Source of the DNA: an uncultured Aeromonadales bacterium
GTDB taxonomy: Bacteria > Pseudomonadota > Gammaproteobacteria > Enterobacterales > Succinivibrionaceae
Assembly: GCA_902761645.1 (NCBI GenBank)
Contig: CACWLF010000003.1
Span: forward strand, 43,654-107,653
DNA: 64,000 bases
Reading direction: 5' to 3'
A program made the position numbers and the translations under genes. The notes below the pieces were generated by a model. The model worked only from the letters and a program-made list of their open reading frames with translations. It was not told the origin of the DNA and did not search any database. This document shows, one piece after another, positions 45,402-53,644 of the stretch. Within the stretch, counting starts at the first letter, position 1, and every line of letters begins with the position of its first letter.

Positions 45402-46835
45402 ATGGATAATAATGAAGATTTGGAAATTGATTTACTGAGACTTTGCAGATATATTCTGTCTAAATGGATGGTTATATTATTTTCCGGTGTTGTTTTTGCC
45501 TTGCTGGCATTTTCTTATAAATATTTTGGTTTTAAATATTCTTCTGTTCCTTTGGCTGAACTTGATAAACAGTTTGAAGTTGAATTTATTGAAGAACAGC
45601 TTGACGGTAGAAAGCAGAAAGTAAAAAAGAAAGTAAGCTATAATATTTATAAAGCCGACTATGACGCAAGAATGGCTGATTACAATGCTCAGTATTCATC
45701 ATATGAAATTAACAAGAAGGTTTTATCAGACCTTGAAGAAAAGGCTTCTATTGATCTTGACTTGCAAAGAGAGTATTTAACTAATTCCAAACTGTTTAAT
45801 GTTGGGGATGAAGGTTACTATGAAACCGTAATATTTTATACAGTACATGATTTGCTAAATACTAATAATAATACTACTAATACTACTAATAATACTCAGC
45901 ATCCTGCCGTTTCTTATGTTGTTAGTCTTCTATCTTCAGATCAGTTTATATTACATATTTTTGAAAAATTGAATTTGAACGGTATGACTAATAGAAAATT
46001 AGCAAGAGAATTGTTTGGTGTCAGAGTAAAAGATTCGAATTCGTTTGAGATTTTAATTAGAGGGGACAAGGAAGAACTTGTTAAATCGCTTTTAGGTGAA
46101 ATTGAGTTTTTAAATTCGGATTTAAAAGAATTCTGCGGTACATTCTGCGATTTTGCCAGTGCCCAAATATCGTCTGGTAAGGTTAATCCTTATGTCGTTA
46201 AGCAGTTTAAGTCAAATGAGCAGCAATATTTATATGATTTGGAAAATAAATTGGCAACTGCTCAAAAAAAGAAAAAAAGTCTTATAGAACCGGTAAAATT
46301 TGAAGATTTCGGAAAATTGAAAGATTTGGAAACTTTTAAGATTTTCAAATATATCAAGTTCCTTCTGATTGGCCTTGTTTTCGGTACAGCTCTTCCGGTT
46401 GGTGTGTATGTAATGAAATATCTCCTTGATGGAAAACTGAAGGATGATAACTACATAACAAATGCATACAAGATTACCAAGCTGGCATGTATTCACAGCA
46501 GTGACTGTTCCAAAACTGATAGTACCGCAGTTGAAGCTCTTGAATCAAATATCAACCTTTTGATAGGTAAAGGAAATAAGTCTATCATCTTTGTTTCCAC
46601 TCTTTCCGGAATTAACGATAACAAACTGACTGAACTTAAGAGTTTGATAGAAAAGTACAACAGTAATGGAGTTACTGTTAAACTAGTATCACCATGTTCC
46701 GTTCAGGAAATAGATTCCGCCGGAGTGGTGATTTTAGCAGAAAGACTTGATGTTTCAGATTTCAATAAAACAATTGATGAAGTTAAAAATGTTCTGGCTC
46801 TGAAGGAACATATTTATGGTATTGTTTATGTTTAA
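45402..46835 (+). CDS. Wzz-like chain-length protein with degenerate kinase-like C-terminus
   Basis: This 477-residue protein has a cytoplasmic N-terminus (DLLRLCRYILSKW), a first membrane helix (about 22-44), a long periplasmic helical region, and a second helix at about 316-338. That is the topology of Wzz/PCP co-polymerases. The last 110 residues resemble the layout of a BY-kinase (SIIFVSTLSG; VVILAERLDVSDFNKTIDEV; GIVYV) but lack a Walker A GKT/S and a tyrosine cluster, so catalysis is unlikely. An Asn/Thr-rich run (about 153-167) interrupts the periplasmic part. Confidence 0.75.
   Translation: MDNNEDLEIDLLRLCRYILSKWMVILFSGVVFALLAFSYKYFGFKYSSVPLAELDKQFEVEFIEEQLDGRKQKVKKKVSYNIYKADYDARMADYNAQYSSYEINKKVLSDLEEKASIDLDLQREYLTNSKLFNVGDEGYYETVIFYTVHDLLNTNNNTTNTTNNTQHPAVSYVVSLLSSDQFILHIFEKLNLNGMTNRKLARELFGVRVKDSNSFEILIRGDKEELVKSLLGEIEFLNSDLKEFCGTFCDFASAQISSGKVNPYVVKQFKSNEQQYLYDLENKLATAQKKKKSLIEPVKFEDFGKLKDLETFKIFKYIKFLLIGLVFGTALPVGVYVMKYLLDGKLKDDNYITNAYKITKLACIHSSDCSKTDSTAVEALESNINLLIGKGNKSIIFVSTLSGINDNKLTELKSLIEKYNSNGVTVKLVSPCSVQEIDSAGVVILAERLDVSDFNKTIDEVKNVLALKEHIYGIVYV
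45859..45897. repeat. AAT/ACT trinucleotide run inside the Wzz-like gene
   Basis: A low-complexity stretch of mixed aat/act triplets encodes Asn and Thr (NTNNNTTNTTNNT). Slippage would add or remove whole codons in the periplasmic domain. Confidence 0.7.
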
Positions 46836-46885
46836 AGCCGGTTTTATGCTTTGCAGACTGTAATTTGTTCTGTACATTACAAAAT

Positions 46886-46931
46886 CGGTTACTGATATTA
46901 ATTGATAACCTAATGCTGATGTCAGTAACCG
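46886..46931. repeat. 10-bp perfect inverted repeat
   Basis: CGGTTACTGA (46886-46895) and TCAGTAACCG (46922-46931) are perfectly complementary across a 26-base spacer, just ahead of the terminator that separates the two convergent polysaccharide blocks. Confidence 0.6.
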
Positions 46932-46971
46932 TTGTTCAAATTACACTCTAAGAAATTGTTTCATTGTTAAC

Positions 46972-47016
46972 AGAACCTGTCGTTGTCACTGAACATACGG
47001 CAGGTTCTTTGTTTTG
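46972..47016 (+). terminator. Terminator of the plus-strand polysaccharide block
   Basis: AGAACCTGTCG (46972-46982) pairs with CGGCAGGTTCT (46998-47008) with one G-T pair, followed by a T-rich run. It ends transcription from the Wzz-like gene before the convergent minus-strand block. Confidence 0.75.
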
Positions 47017-47089
47017 ATGTTGTATAACACTGATTTAAATTTTGAATGCAAATATCTGTTTCGCATCCGTTTTGTTATGAATTTTATGC

Positions 47090-48517
47090 TTAATCAGATT
47101 TTTTACGACAGGCAATAATATCTTGCAATGGCTTAAGCAATGTACGGCAAAAGTTCGTTAGTAAACGGATGCCTGAGTGTCTGGCTTTAGTTGCCACCAG
47201 TAATGGCCGTTTGTTGTTCTCGACAAGCAGATCATCAGATGAAAAACCAAGAAATTCAACTTTGCTGAAACCTGCTTGTCTTAACTGTTCACTGGTTTTT
47301 TCAATGTCGCATGATGCATTTCCTTCAAAATAAAGTTTTTCAGATGAAAGTTTCCCGAGAATTGAAAACAGGTGGTTTCGATCCTGCACATGACCTTCTA
47401 TTGCTAAGGCAAACACCACGTCAAACTTCGGAAGAGTTCTGCTGTCCAGTTTATCTAGATCGCCCTGTCTCAAATCAATGTTTCTGATATTGGCAAGCTT
47501 TGCTATTTGTTTTCCGATCTCGATTTTATCGTTGTCATACTCAATGCCAGTACCTTGTTTGAAATTGAATTTACTTGCATGGAACAGCATTGCTCCTATG
47601 TTGCAACCTAAATCAAGAACTGTCTTGTCATGCAGATCCGATTCCTTTATGCCGAATCTTCTGAATCTTATTTCAGTGTCCCTTTGTGCTTCAAATCTTG
47701 AAATATGGAAATTAGGAACAAAGAAGGCGCAGTATGCAATTCCCTGGAGTCTCATAATGTGTCTGCTGCCGTGCTTCTGAAATGATTTGCAGGTTTCGAA
47801 CACCTGCCTTTTCAATTCTGTTTCCTTTTCATTTTCTTTCTGATAGTTTTTTATCAATTCAGCAATTTTTAACACGATTTCATCAGAATTCATCTGATCT
47901 GTATCTATCAGTTCAACTTTCACCCCTCGTTTTGATATTATTTTCAATCCAGCTTTATCGATTTCAATCAGACGGTCAATTGATTTTATCAGATCATTAT
48001 CAGACAGATCTTCGTAGCAGTTTCTGAATTCATTGCGTTTCTTATGCCTTTCAAGGATTGTTTCAGCTTTGGCTGTCAGACAGATTGCAAAATCCGGAAG
48101 AGGTGTATCGGAAAAGTATTTAATTGCGTCACTAATGTAGTCATTCGAATAATGAATGAAGCTGTTGGCCCGGTTCAGCATGAATTCATCGAATATAACA
48201 TATTTATCTGAATACTCGGTTCGGCAGACAGTATATTTGATAAATGAATTTAAGGTAAGATTCACGGCGCGGTATTTTTGCAGGTTGTTCATGCTACAGT
48301 TCTGAACAATATCAAGCACGGTGTTGGTGAAATAACATGAACCGTTCTCATAAGTCTTGAGTTTTTTCAGATAAGTATTGTTTACATTGCTCTGTTCCTT
48401 GTTTAATTCGCTGAAACAGCATGCATTTGGAAGTTTGCCTGAAGAAATCAGACTGCTGAGCTTTTTTATGATGGTGCTTTTGCCTACACCTGATGGACCG
48501 TATAATTCAATAATCAT
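47090..48517 (-). CDS. P-loop kinase / SAM-dependent methyltransferase fusion
   Basis: This 475-residue protein has an N-terminal P-loop NTPase (IELYGPSGVGKSTIIKKL, Walker A at about 7-14) with adenylate/thymidylate-kinase-like layout (VIFDEF; ILERHKKRNEFR, a lid-like basic segment). Its C-terminal class I methyltransferase starts at about residue 295 (VLDLGCNIGAML, motif I; GIEYDNDKIEIG, acidic residue of motif II; FDVVFALAIEGH, motif IV). The fusion could phosphorylate and methylate a sugar, as capping enzymes do. It begins 3 bases after the preceding glycosyltransferase gene and is the last gene of the minus block. Confidence 0.8.
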   Translation of the reverse strand: MIIELYGPSGVGKSTIIKKLSSLISSGKLPNACCFSELNKEQSNVNNTYLKKLKTYENGSCYFTNTVLDIVQNCSMNNLQKYRAVNLTLNSFIKYTVCRTEYSDKYVIFDEFMLNRANSFIHYSNDYISDAIKYFSDTPLPDFAICLTAKAETILERHKKRNEFRNCYEDLSDNDLIKSIDRLIEIDKAGLKIISKRGVKVELIDTDQMNSDEIVLKIAELIKNYQKENEKETELKRQVFETCKSFQKHGSRHIMRLQGIAYCAFFVPNFHISRFEAQRDTEIRFRRFGIKESDLHDKTVLDLGCNIGAMLFHASKFNFKQGTGIEYDNDKIEIGKQIAKLANIRNIDLRQGDLDKLDSRTLPKFDVVFALAIEGHVQDRNHLFSILGKLSSEKLYFEGNASCDIEKTSEQLRQAGFSKVEFLGFSSDDLLVENNKRPLLVATKARHSGIRLLTNFCRTLLKPLQDIIACRKKSD

Positions 48518-48520
48518 GTT

Positions 48521-50680
48521 TTATCCTTCCTGTTTATTTAAAAATATGTTTTTGCGGGAGTATGCGGAAATTTTGTTTGTCTTTGTTCTTTGTAATTTAT
48601 CCTGCTGTTCTTTGCGGAAACAGCATTCGTATTTGATTGATATTCTGCCGGTTGCATTCCGGTCAGCATTCATGATTTCTGACGGCAGAGCATGTTGTGC
48701 AACGTCATTGTAAAATGATAATGACAGTTCATCATCTATTCCGAGGTAGTAGAACTTCTCAGGTGTATTTTCAATCTGATCATATCTTGCTGTGCTCAGA
48801 TCTTTGTATTTCCGGCATAACCCGAGCAATTGTTCTCTGAAAATATCAGGTATTTTTAAGCCTGAAATATATCTGCCGAGAGTCTTGTATGTATAGAAAT
48901 ATCCGAAGGAGTGCTCAAATCTGATTTTGTTGATTGATAATGAACCATATCTGACTCTTCTGGAATAGTATTCGTCATTGATGTGCATAACCATGCCTGC
49001 GTTTAGCATGGCAGTGACGGTGAAAATATTATCTTCGTGAATTATGCCTTCCGGAAAGCTAAGACCATGCGCGTCAATTAATGATTTTTTTATGATATAC
49101 ATGCACGGCTGAACAACCAGATGTCTGTTAACAATGCATTTATACAGATATTCGGGACCGGTTGAAATTATTCCTTCCTCATGGTTTTTTCTGTAGGCTG
49201 TTTTATACCATGGATATTTTTTCATTAATGTTTCATTTTCATAAATACTTCCGGCATTAAAAAACAGCATGTCCAGATTTTTATTTTCAACTGTGTCCAG
49301 CAGTTTATGATAACAGCCTGATGTCATGCAGTCGTCACTGTCCAGGAACTGAATATATTTACCTGAAGCGTATTCCAGTCCGGTATTTCTGGCTGCCGAT
49401 AAACCTCTGTTTTCCTGTGATATAACTGTCAGATTGTCGTATCTGACGGCATAACTTTTCAGTAATTCCAGTGAATTGTCGGTTGAGCCGTCGTTGACGC
49501 ATATAATCTCTATTTTGCTGATATCTGTATCGCAGACTATACTTTCCAGACAATTGGAAAGGTATCCGGCAACATTGTAAGCAGGAATTATGATTGATAA
49601 TGAAGGGAAAAGATCATCTTTGAATCGTTTCTGACGGCATATAATCTGTGTGTCAGGTTTACTGTTCCTGCTGATTAAATTACTGCCGAACCTGAATGCC
49701 GGTATTATGCTGGAAATTTTATTAGCATATCTTTTATGCAGTATGCTCTTAAGATTTTTACTTATTACAGGTTCATTATTTCTGATAAACCGGCAAATAT
49801 CAGTTCTTAAGCGGTACGGAACTGTTATGTCATATATATGGTTTATCATCGCAATGATCAGATGAACTATCAATGATGTGTCACTGTCAGACACAAAAAC
49901 AAAGTCAGAAAATTCTGTTAAATATCGGTCAATGCTGAAAAAATCTTTATACTTGTTGTCACCGTGGATGCACATTGAAATGAATTCCCTGAGCAGTGCG
50001 GAGCATTCCGCAAGCTTATTGTATTCACGGCTGACTATTTCTCCGATATTGCCTTTGTTGGTTTGCTGAGAGCACGAGTATAATTCAGGTATACTTTTAA
50101 CTCCCGAAACATTGTAATTGAAAAACGCTTTTTTATATGCTCTGAAATACTGTAGATCCAATTTGAATTTCTGTGATAACTTTATTAGATTTTCTAGAAT
50201 TCCGAGCAATTCGAATACATCGGTATTATTCGAATTTTGAGATTCCATGGTTAATTCAAAAAATATGCTGTATATATTGACTTTAAAAGTTGAAAACGTC
50301 CTGTATTCTTCGCAGTTTCTGATTATAATCTGATACCGTGCTGAAGAAGAAATGCAGGTGCAAAACTGATATATGTCCTGTTCTTTAAAAATCGGGTAAC
50401 CGATGTTTTTACAGATTTTTTCTCTTGATTTGGTTTGCCTGCGACAGCTGTCGGCAAATGAAAAAAATAATGTGGAAGATTGCTGTTCATCGGTGATTTT
50501 TTCTGTGTTTTGCCAATGATCGGTCAGAATTTGTTCTGAATCCTTTTGCATCATTTCCAATGATATGTGATATTGAATAATCTTTCTGTTTGAACAACGA
50601 ACACGTCTGTCCCGCAGCTTTTGAAGATTCGGTTTTTTTAGATTTAGTTTATTTAACAGATGTTTAATAATTCTGCTCAT
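48521..50680 (-). CDS. Family-2 glycosyltransferase with long N-terminal extension
   Basis: Of 719 residues, the C-terminal half from about 357 is a classic GT2 domain: LSIIIPAYNVAGYLSNCLES, CVNDGSTDNSLELL, RGLSAARNTGLEYASG and FLDSDDCM (DxD). The N-terminal 350 residues are Cys- and Lys-rich, mostly helical, and not recognised. The donor sugar is unknown. It lies 72 bases downstream of the DUF1796-GT2 giant and 3 bases upstream of the kinase/methyltransferase, so these three look like one transcription unit. Confidence 0.8.
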   Translation of the reverse strand: MSRIIKHLLNKLNLKKPNLQKLRDRRVRCSNRKIIQYHISLEMMQKDSEQILTDHWQNTEKITDEQQSSTLFFSFADSCRRQTKSREKICKNIGYPIFKEQDIYQFCTCISSSARYQIIIRNCEEYRTFSTFKVNIYSIFFELTMESQNSNNTDVFELLGILENLIKLSQKFKLDLQYFRAYKKAFFNYNVSGVKSIPELYSCSQQTNKGNIGEIVSREYNKLAECSALLREFISMCIHGDNKYKDFFSIDRYLTEFSDFVFVSDSDTSLIVHLIIAMINHIYDITVPYRLRTDICRFIRNNEPVISKNLKSILHKRYANKISSIIPAFRFGSNLISRNSKPDTQIICRQKRFKDDLFPSLSIIIPAYNVAGYLSNCLESIVCDTDISKIEIICVNDGSTDNSLELLKSYAVRYDNLTVISQENRGLSAARNTGLEYASGKYIQFLDSDDCMTSGCYHKLLDTVENKNLDMLFFNAGSIYENETLMKKYPWYKTAYRKNHEEGIISTGPEYLYKCIVNRHLVVQPCMYIIKKSLIDAHGLSFPEGIIHEDNIFTVTAMLNAGMVMHINDEYYSRRVRYGSLSINKIRFEHSFGYFYTYKTLGRYISGLKIPDIFREQLLGLCRKYKDLSTARYDQIENTPEKFYYLGIDDELSLSFYNDVAQHALPSEIMNADRNATGRISIKYECCFRKEQQDKLQRTKTNKISAYSRKNIFLNKQEG

Positions 50681-50752
50681 ATTTTCTTTATTAATTTTTT
50701 CCTTCTGCGGTAATACAGGGGCAAAGAATTGTGGTTTTAACTTGTCATATAA

Positions 50753-53497
50753 TTATTGTTTTTCCGGCAATGACACACGGTTGTTTCGCATGGCTTTCAG
50801 TAATTTGTATATCTGCCTGTATTTTTTATGAGTTCTGCCGAATGTGACGGATTTTAAAAATTTAAGCAATGTAAATTCAGTGATCAGCGTACTAGCAATA
50901 ACAGTTTGTATTTGTGCAGTATTTTCCTGCAGAGCCCTGATTTCCGAATCATGCTTATCAAGAAAATTGTTTAACGAATGTATCGAATTTTTTATGGCTT
51001 CTATTTGTTTTTCTTGCTGTAAAAGTTCTGCATTTTTTTGTTTAGAGAACTGATTGTAGCTGTCCTGCATCTTTTCAAATAAAGAACTCAGGTTTTCTGT
51101 TTTGTTTTTATTCAATTCATGTGATTGATGCAGGGATTCCAAATCATTGTTTATTGAATCGGTATTTTTTTTCTGCAGTTTCTTCAGGTTTTCCAAATCA
51201 TTGTTTATTGAATCGGTATTTTTTTTCTGCAGTTTCTTCAGGTTTTCCAAATCATTGTTTATTGAATCAGTATTTTGCGCCTGCAGTTTCTTTAGGTTTT
51301 CCAAATCATTGTTTATTGAATCAGTATTTTGCTCCTGCAGTTTCTTCAGGTTTTCCAAATCATTGTTTATTGAATCAGTATTTTGCTCCTGCAGTTTCTT
51401 CAGATTTTCCAAATCATTGTTTATTGAATCAGTATTTTTTACTTGAAGTTTTTTCAGGTTTTCCAGTTCTTCGTAAATATTGATTTCGATTCTGTTTTTA
51501 TCAGAAATTCTGACTGAATTCTGTTTGGTTTGCACAGTGGTGGTAATCCTTGAGTAGTTTCGTTCGGAACTGTAGTGCATAATTATTTCAGGAATGTACA
51601 GCGGAGATGAGATTGATGTCAGTCGCAGAATCAGATCCCAGTCAACAAGCTTTGTAAGAGATTCGTCAAATCCTCCGACCTGACTGAAAATCTTCTTTGT
51701 ATGGCAGATCGATCCGAGATCTATGAAATTGCCTTTTAATAACTGATGCCGGCTGAATTCATGCTCGGTTATTTTTTGTTCTGATACTATATAGTGCTGT
51801 GCATATAAAAATTGATAATAAGGATTGCTGATAATGGCTCTGAAGAAAGTATCAAGATAATGCGGCTGAAGAATATTGTCATCGTCTATATAGCCGATCC
51901 AGTTGTATTTTGCCCTGGAAACTCCTGTGTTTCTGGCTGATGAAACACCGTGATGTTCTGCAGAAATAAGAACTATTTTATTATCCGCTATTTCTTTTGC
52001 ATATCGGGATTTAATCATTTCAACTGTGCCGTCTGTCGAACCGTCATCTACGATTACAAGTTCATATTCTATGTCGAATTCCGACTGCTGGTTTAAAACT
52101 GATTCAATGGAACTGCCGATGCGGTCAATACGGTTGAAGGTAGGCATAATCAGGGAAAATTTTGGAAAAACCTGATGCTTTGTGATTATTCTTTTTTCAT
52201 TTATTCCGTATTTAATGTAATGCAGTAATGGATTGCATCCTGCTTTTTTTACATCGGAATAACTTGATAAATAACATGATGTTGAAAAGTTCCCGGAGGG
52301 ATCAAATCCGCATTTCCAGCCTTGTTCAAGGTAATGTTCCAGTGATGACAAGGGCAGATCATCTGTGTATAACTGAGTATCTGAATGTTTGCCCGCCTTT
52401 TTCTTTTCTTCTGCAGAATCATTATGAGAGTCTGACAAACCTGGAGAAATATTCAGGTGTACCGGGTATTTGCTTAAATAAAATTGCGAGTCAAATAATC
52501 CGGATTTCATTATTTTTTCAAAGAGTAAATAGTCAAGTTGGCTATTTTCTTCATGCAAAACATAGTGAACCCACGGATTGACCTGAAGTCTGCGTTTTGT
52601 TCTGGTTTCGTAAAAATTTATATATTTTTCTGCACTGAAAATATCCGATGGCGGATTAAGTCCGTTGCATCGTCCTTGATGTTTGCCGATTTCCCGATAA
52701 TGTTTAAGGGGATCTTTGCTGTAAACCGGATCTTTTGCAACATCCTGGTATATTTTCAGATATCCATCCTTAAAAAAGATTTCGGAAAAGTCGGTAGAGA
52801 ATTTATATTGTTTATCATCTGTTTTTGTGTAGGATAAGCGGAATTCATCAAAAATACAGTTCCAGCCGTCAATATCTGAACATTCCACGGCACTGACTCT
52901 CGTTAACGGGCTGAAATATTTCAGACTTCTCACATAGGTGTGTTCAGATATTTTGGCATGAATGTGCTCGTTGTAATTGGCAAGAATTATAAGAATATCA
53001 AAATTTCTGGTGGTGCGGGAAACAATGTTTTCTACTCTGGCAGCAAGTTCTCTTGCACTGTCGGGAGTATCATAGAATTTGTTCTCATAATTAGGTGTGA
53101 CGGTTGTAAGAATGTATAAGATTTTACTGTCGGATTGCTGAATCTTGTGGAGTTTGTCAAGCTGATGACATATTCTGGATTTAAGTTCGTCGATTTCAAT
53201 TATTTTTTCTCTGTCATACTCATCCTGACTGAATTTTCTGAATAAAGCACCCTGTCTGCGTCCGTGAAAATTTAAACCGGATGCCTCGTCAAAAATCATA
53301 TTGTTGCTTTTGTTGTGAATCAACTGTCCTGATAAGATTAAATGATCATTTTCCAAAGCCTTAAAAAACAAGTCATAATCTTTTACAAAAGCCCATGTGT
53401 AGGGGAAACTCTCAACAAAATTGAAATATCTTCTCATTTGAACTCCTGTTTCGCAGTTTCTGCCCAGCGGTACCATGTAATCATAAATTTTGTTCAT
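50753..53497 (-). CDS. DUF1796 + repeat modules + family-2 glycosyltransferase + coiled-coil repeat protein
   Basis: The protein has 914 residues. Residues 1-200 match DUF1796 (YDYMVPLGRNCETGVQMRRY, FPYTWAFV; proposed papain-like fold, function unproven). About 240-440 contains divergent copies of the EGRDNG-type module (LKHYREIGKHQGRCNGLNPP; NPLLHYIKYG). About 445-660 is a GT2 domain (FSLIMPTFNRIDRIGSSIES, VDDGSTDGT, YIDDDNI). Residues 678-786 are six 18-residue coiled-coil repeats (NTDSINNDLENLKKLQEQ), followed by more coiled coil and a basic tail. It is probably a cytoplasmic sugar transferase with an extended stalk. Confidence 0.8.
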   Translation of the reverse strand: MNKIYDYMVPLGRNCETGVQMRRYFNFVESFPYTWAFVKDYDLFFKALENDHLILSGQLIHNKSNNMIFDEASGLNFHGRRQGALFRKFSQDEYDREKIIEIDELKSRICHQLDKLHKIQQSDSKILYILTTVTPNYENKFYDTPDSARELAARVENIVSRTTRNFDILIILANYNEHIHAKISEHTYVRSLKYFSPLTRVSAVECSDIDGWNCIFDEFRLSYTKTDDKQYKFSTDFSEIFFKDGYLKIYQDVAKDPVYSKDPLKHYREIGKHQGRCNGLNPPSDIFSAEKYINFYETRTKRRLQVNPWVHYVLHEENSQLDYLLFEKIMKSGLFDSQFYLSKYPVHLNISPGLSDSHNDSAEEKKKAGKHSDTQLYTDDLPLSSLEHYLEQGWKCGFDPSGNFSTSCYLSSYSDVKKAGCNPLLHYIKYGINEKRIITKHQVFPKFSLIMPTFNRIDRIGSSIESVLNQQSEFDIEYELVIVDDGSTDGTVEMIKSRYAKEIADNKIVLISAEHHGVSSARNTGVSRAKYNWIGYIDDDNILQPHYLDTFFRAIISNPYYQFLYAQHYIVSEQKITEHEFSRHQLLKGNFIDLGSICHTKKIFSQVGGFDESLTKLVDWDLILRLTSISSPLYIPEIIMHYSSERNYSRITTTVQTKQNSVRISDKNRIEINIYEELENLKKLQVKNTDSINNDLENLKKLQEQNTDSINNDLENLKKLQEQNTDSINNDLENLKKLQAQNTDSINNDLENLKKLQKKNTDSINNDLENLKKLQKKNTDSINNDLESLHQSHELNKNKTENLSSLFEKMQDSYNQFSKQKNAELLQQEKQIEAIKNSIHSLNNFLDKHDSEIRALQENTAQIQTVIASTLITEFTLLKFLKSVTFGRTHKKYRQIYKLLKAMRNNRVSLPEKQ
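51139..51462. repeat. 54-bp tandem repeats encoding an 18-residue coiled-coil unit
   Basis: Six direct units, starting at 51139, 51193, 51247, 51301, 51355 and 51409, differ at only a few bases. On the minus strand each encodes NTDSINNDLENLKKLQ plus two variable residues (EQ, AQ or KK). Each unit adds 18 residues, roughly five helical turns, in frame. Confidence 0.95.
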
Positions 53498-53644
53498 ACT
53501 AAATTCTCAACTTTTTTATTCTTTAAAAGTATTCATTTTGAGGTTCACTCATGGCTGTCAATATCTGTCTTCCGCTTCATTATCAGATTCATTAAGACCG
53601 GAACTGATTGAATTTTATGGAGTATAATCCATTAAAATACATAA

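Noticed and set aside
45402-46835. Calling the Wzz-like protein an active tyrosine autokinase (wzc)
   Set aside because: No Walker A GKT/S in the C-terminal domain and no tyrosine-rich tail.
47090-48517. Calling the kinase-methyltransferase fusion wbdD
   Set aside because: WbdD has the methyltransferase first and a protein-kinase-like domain. Here a P-loop small-molecule-type kinase comes first, so the name would be wrong even if the role is analogous.
51121-51483. Plus-strand ORF of repeated FPNHCLLNQYF units antisense to the coiled-coil repeats
   Set aside because: It is the mirror of the 54-bp repeats of the minus-strand giant gene. It has no ribosome site, and open antisense frames are expected from a repeat without stops.
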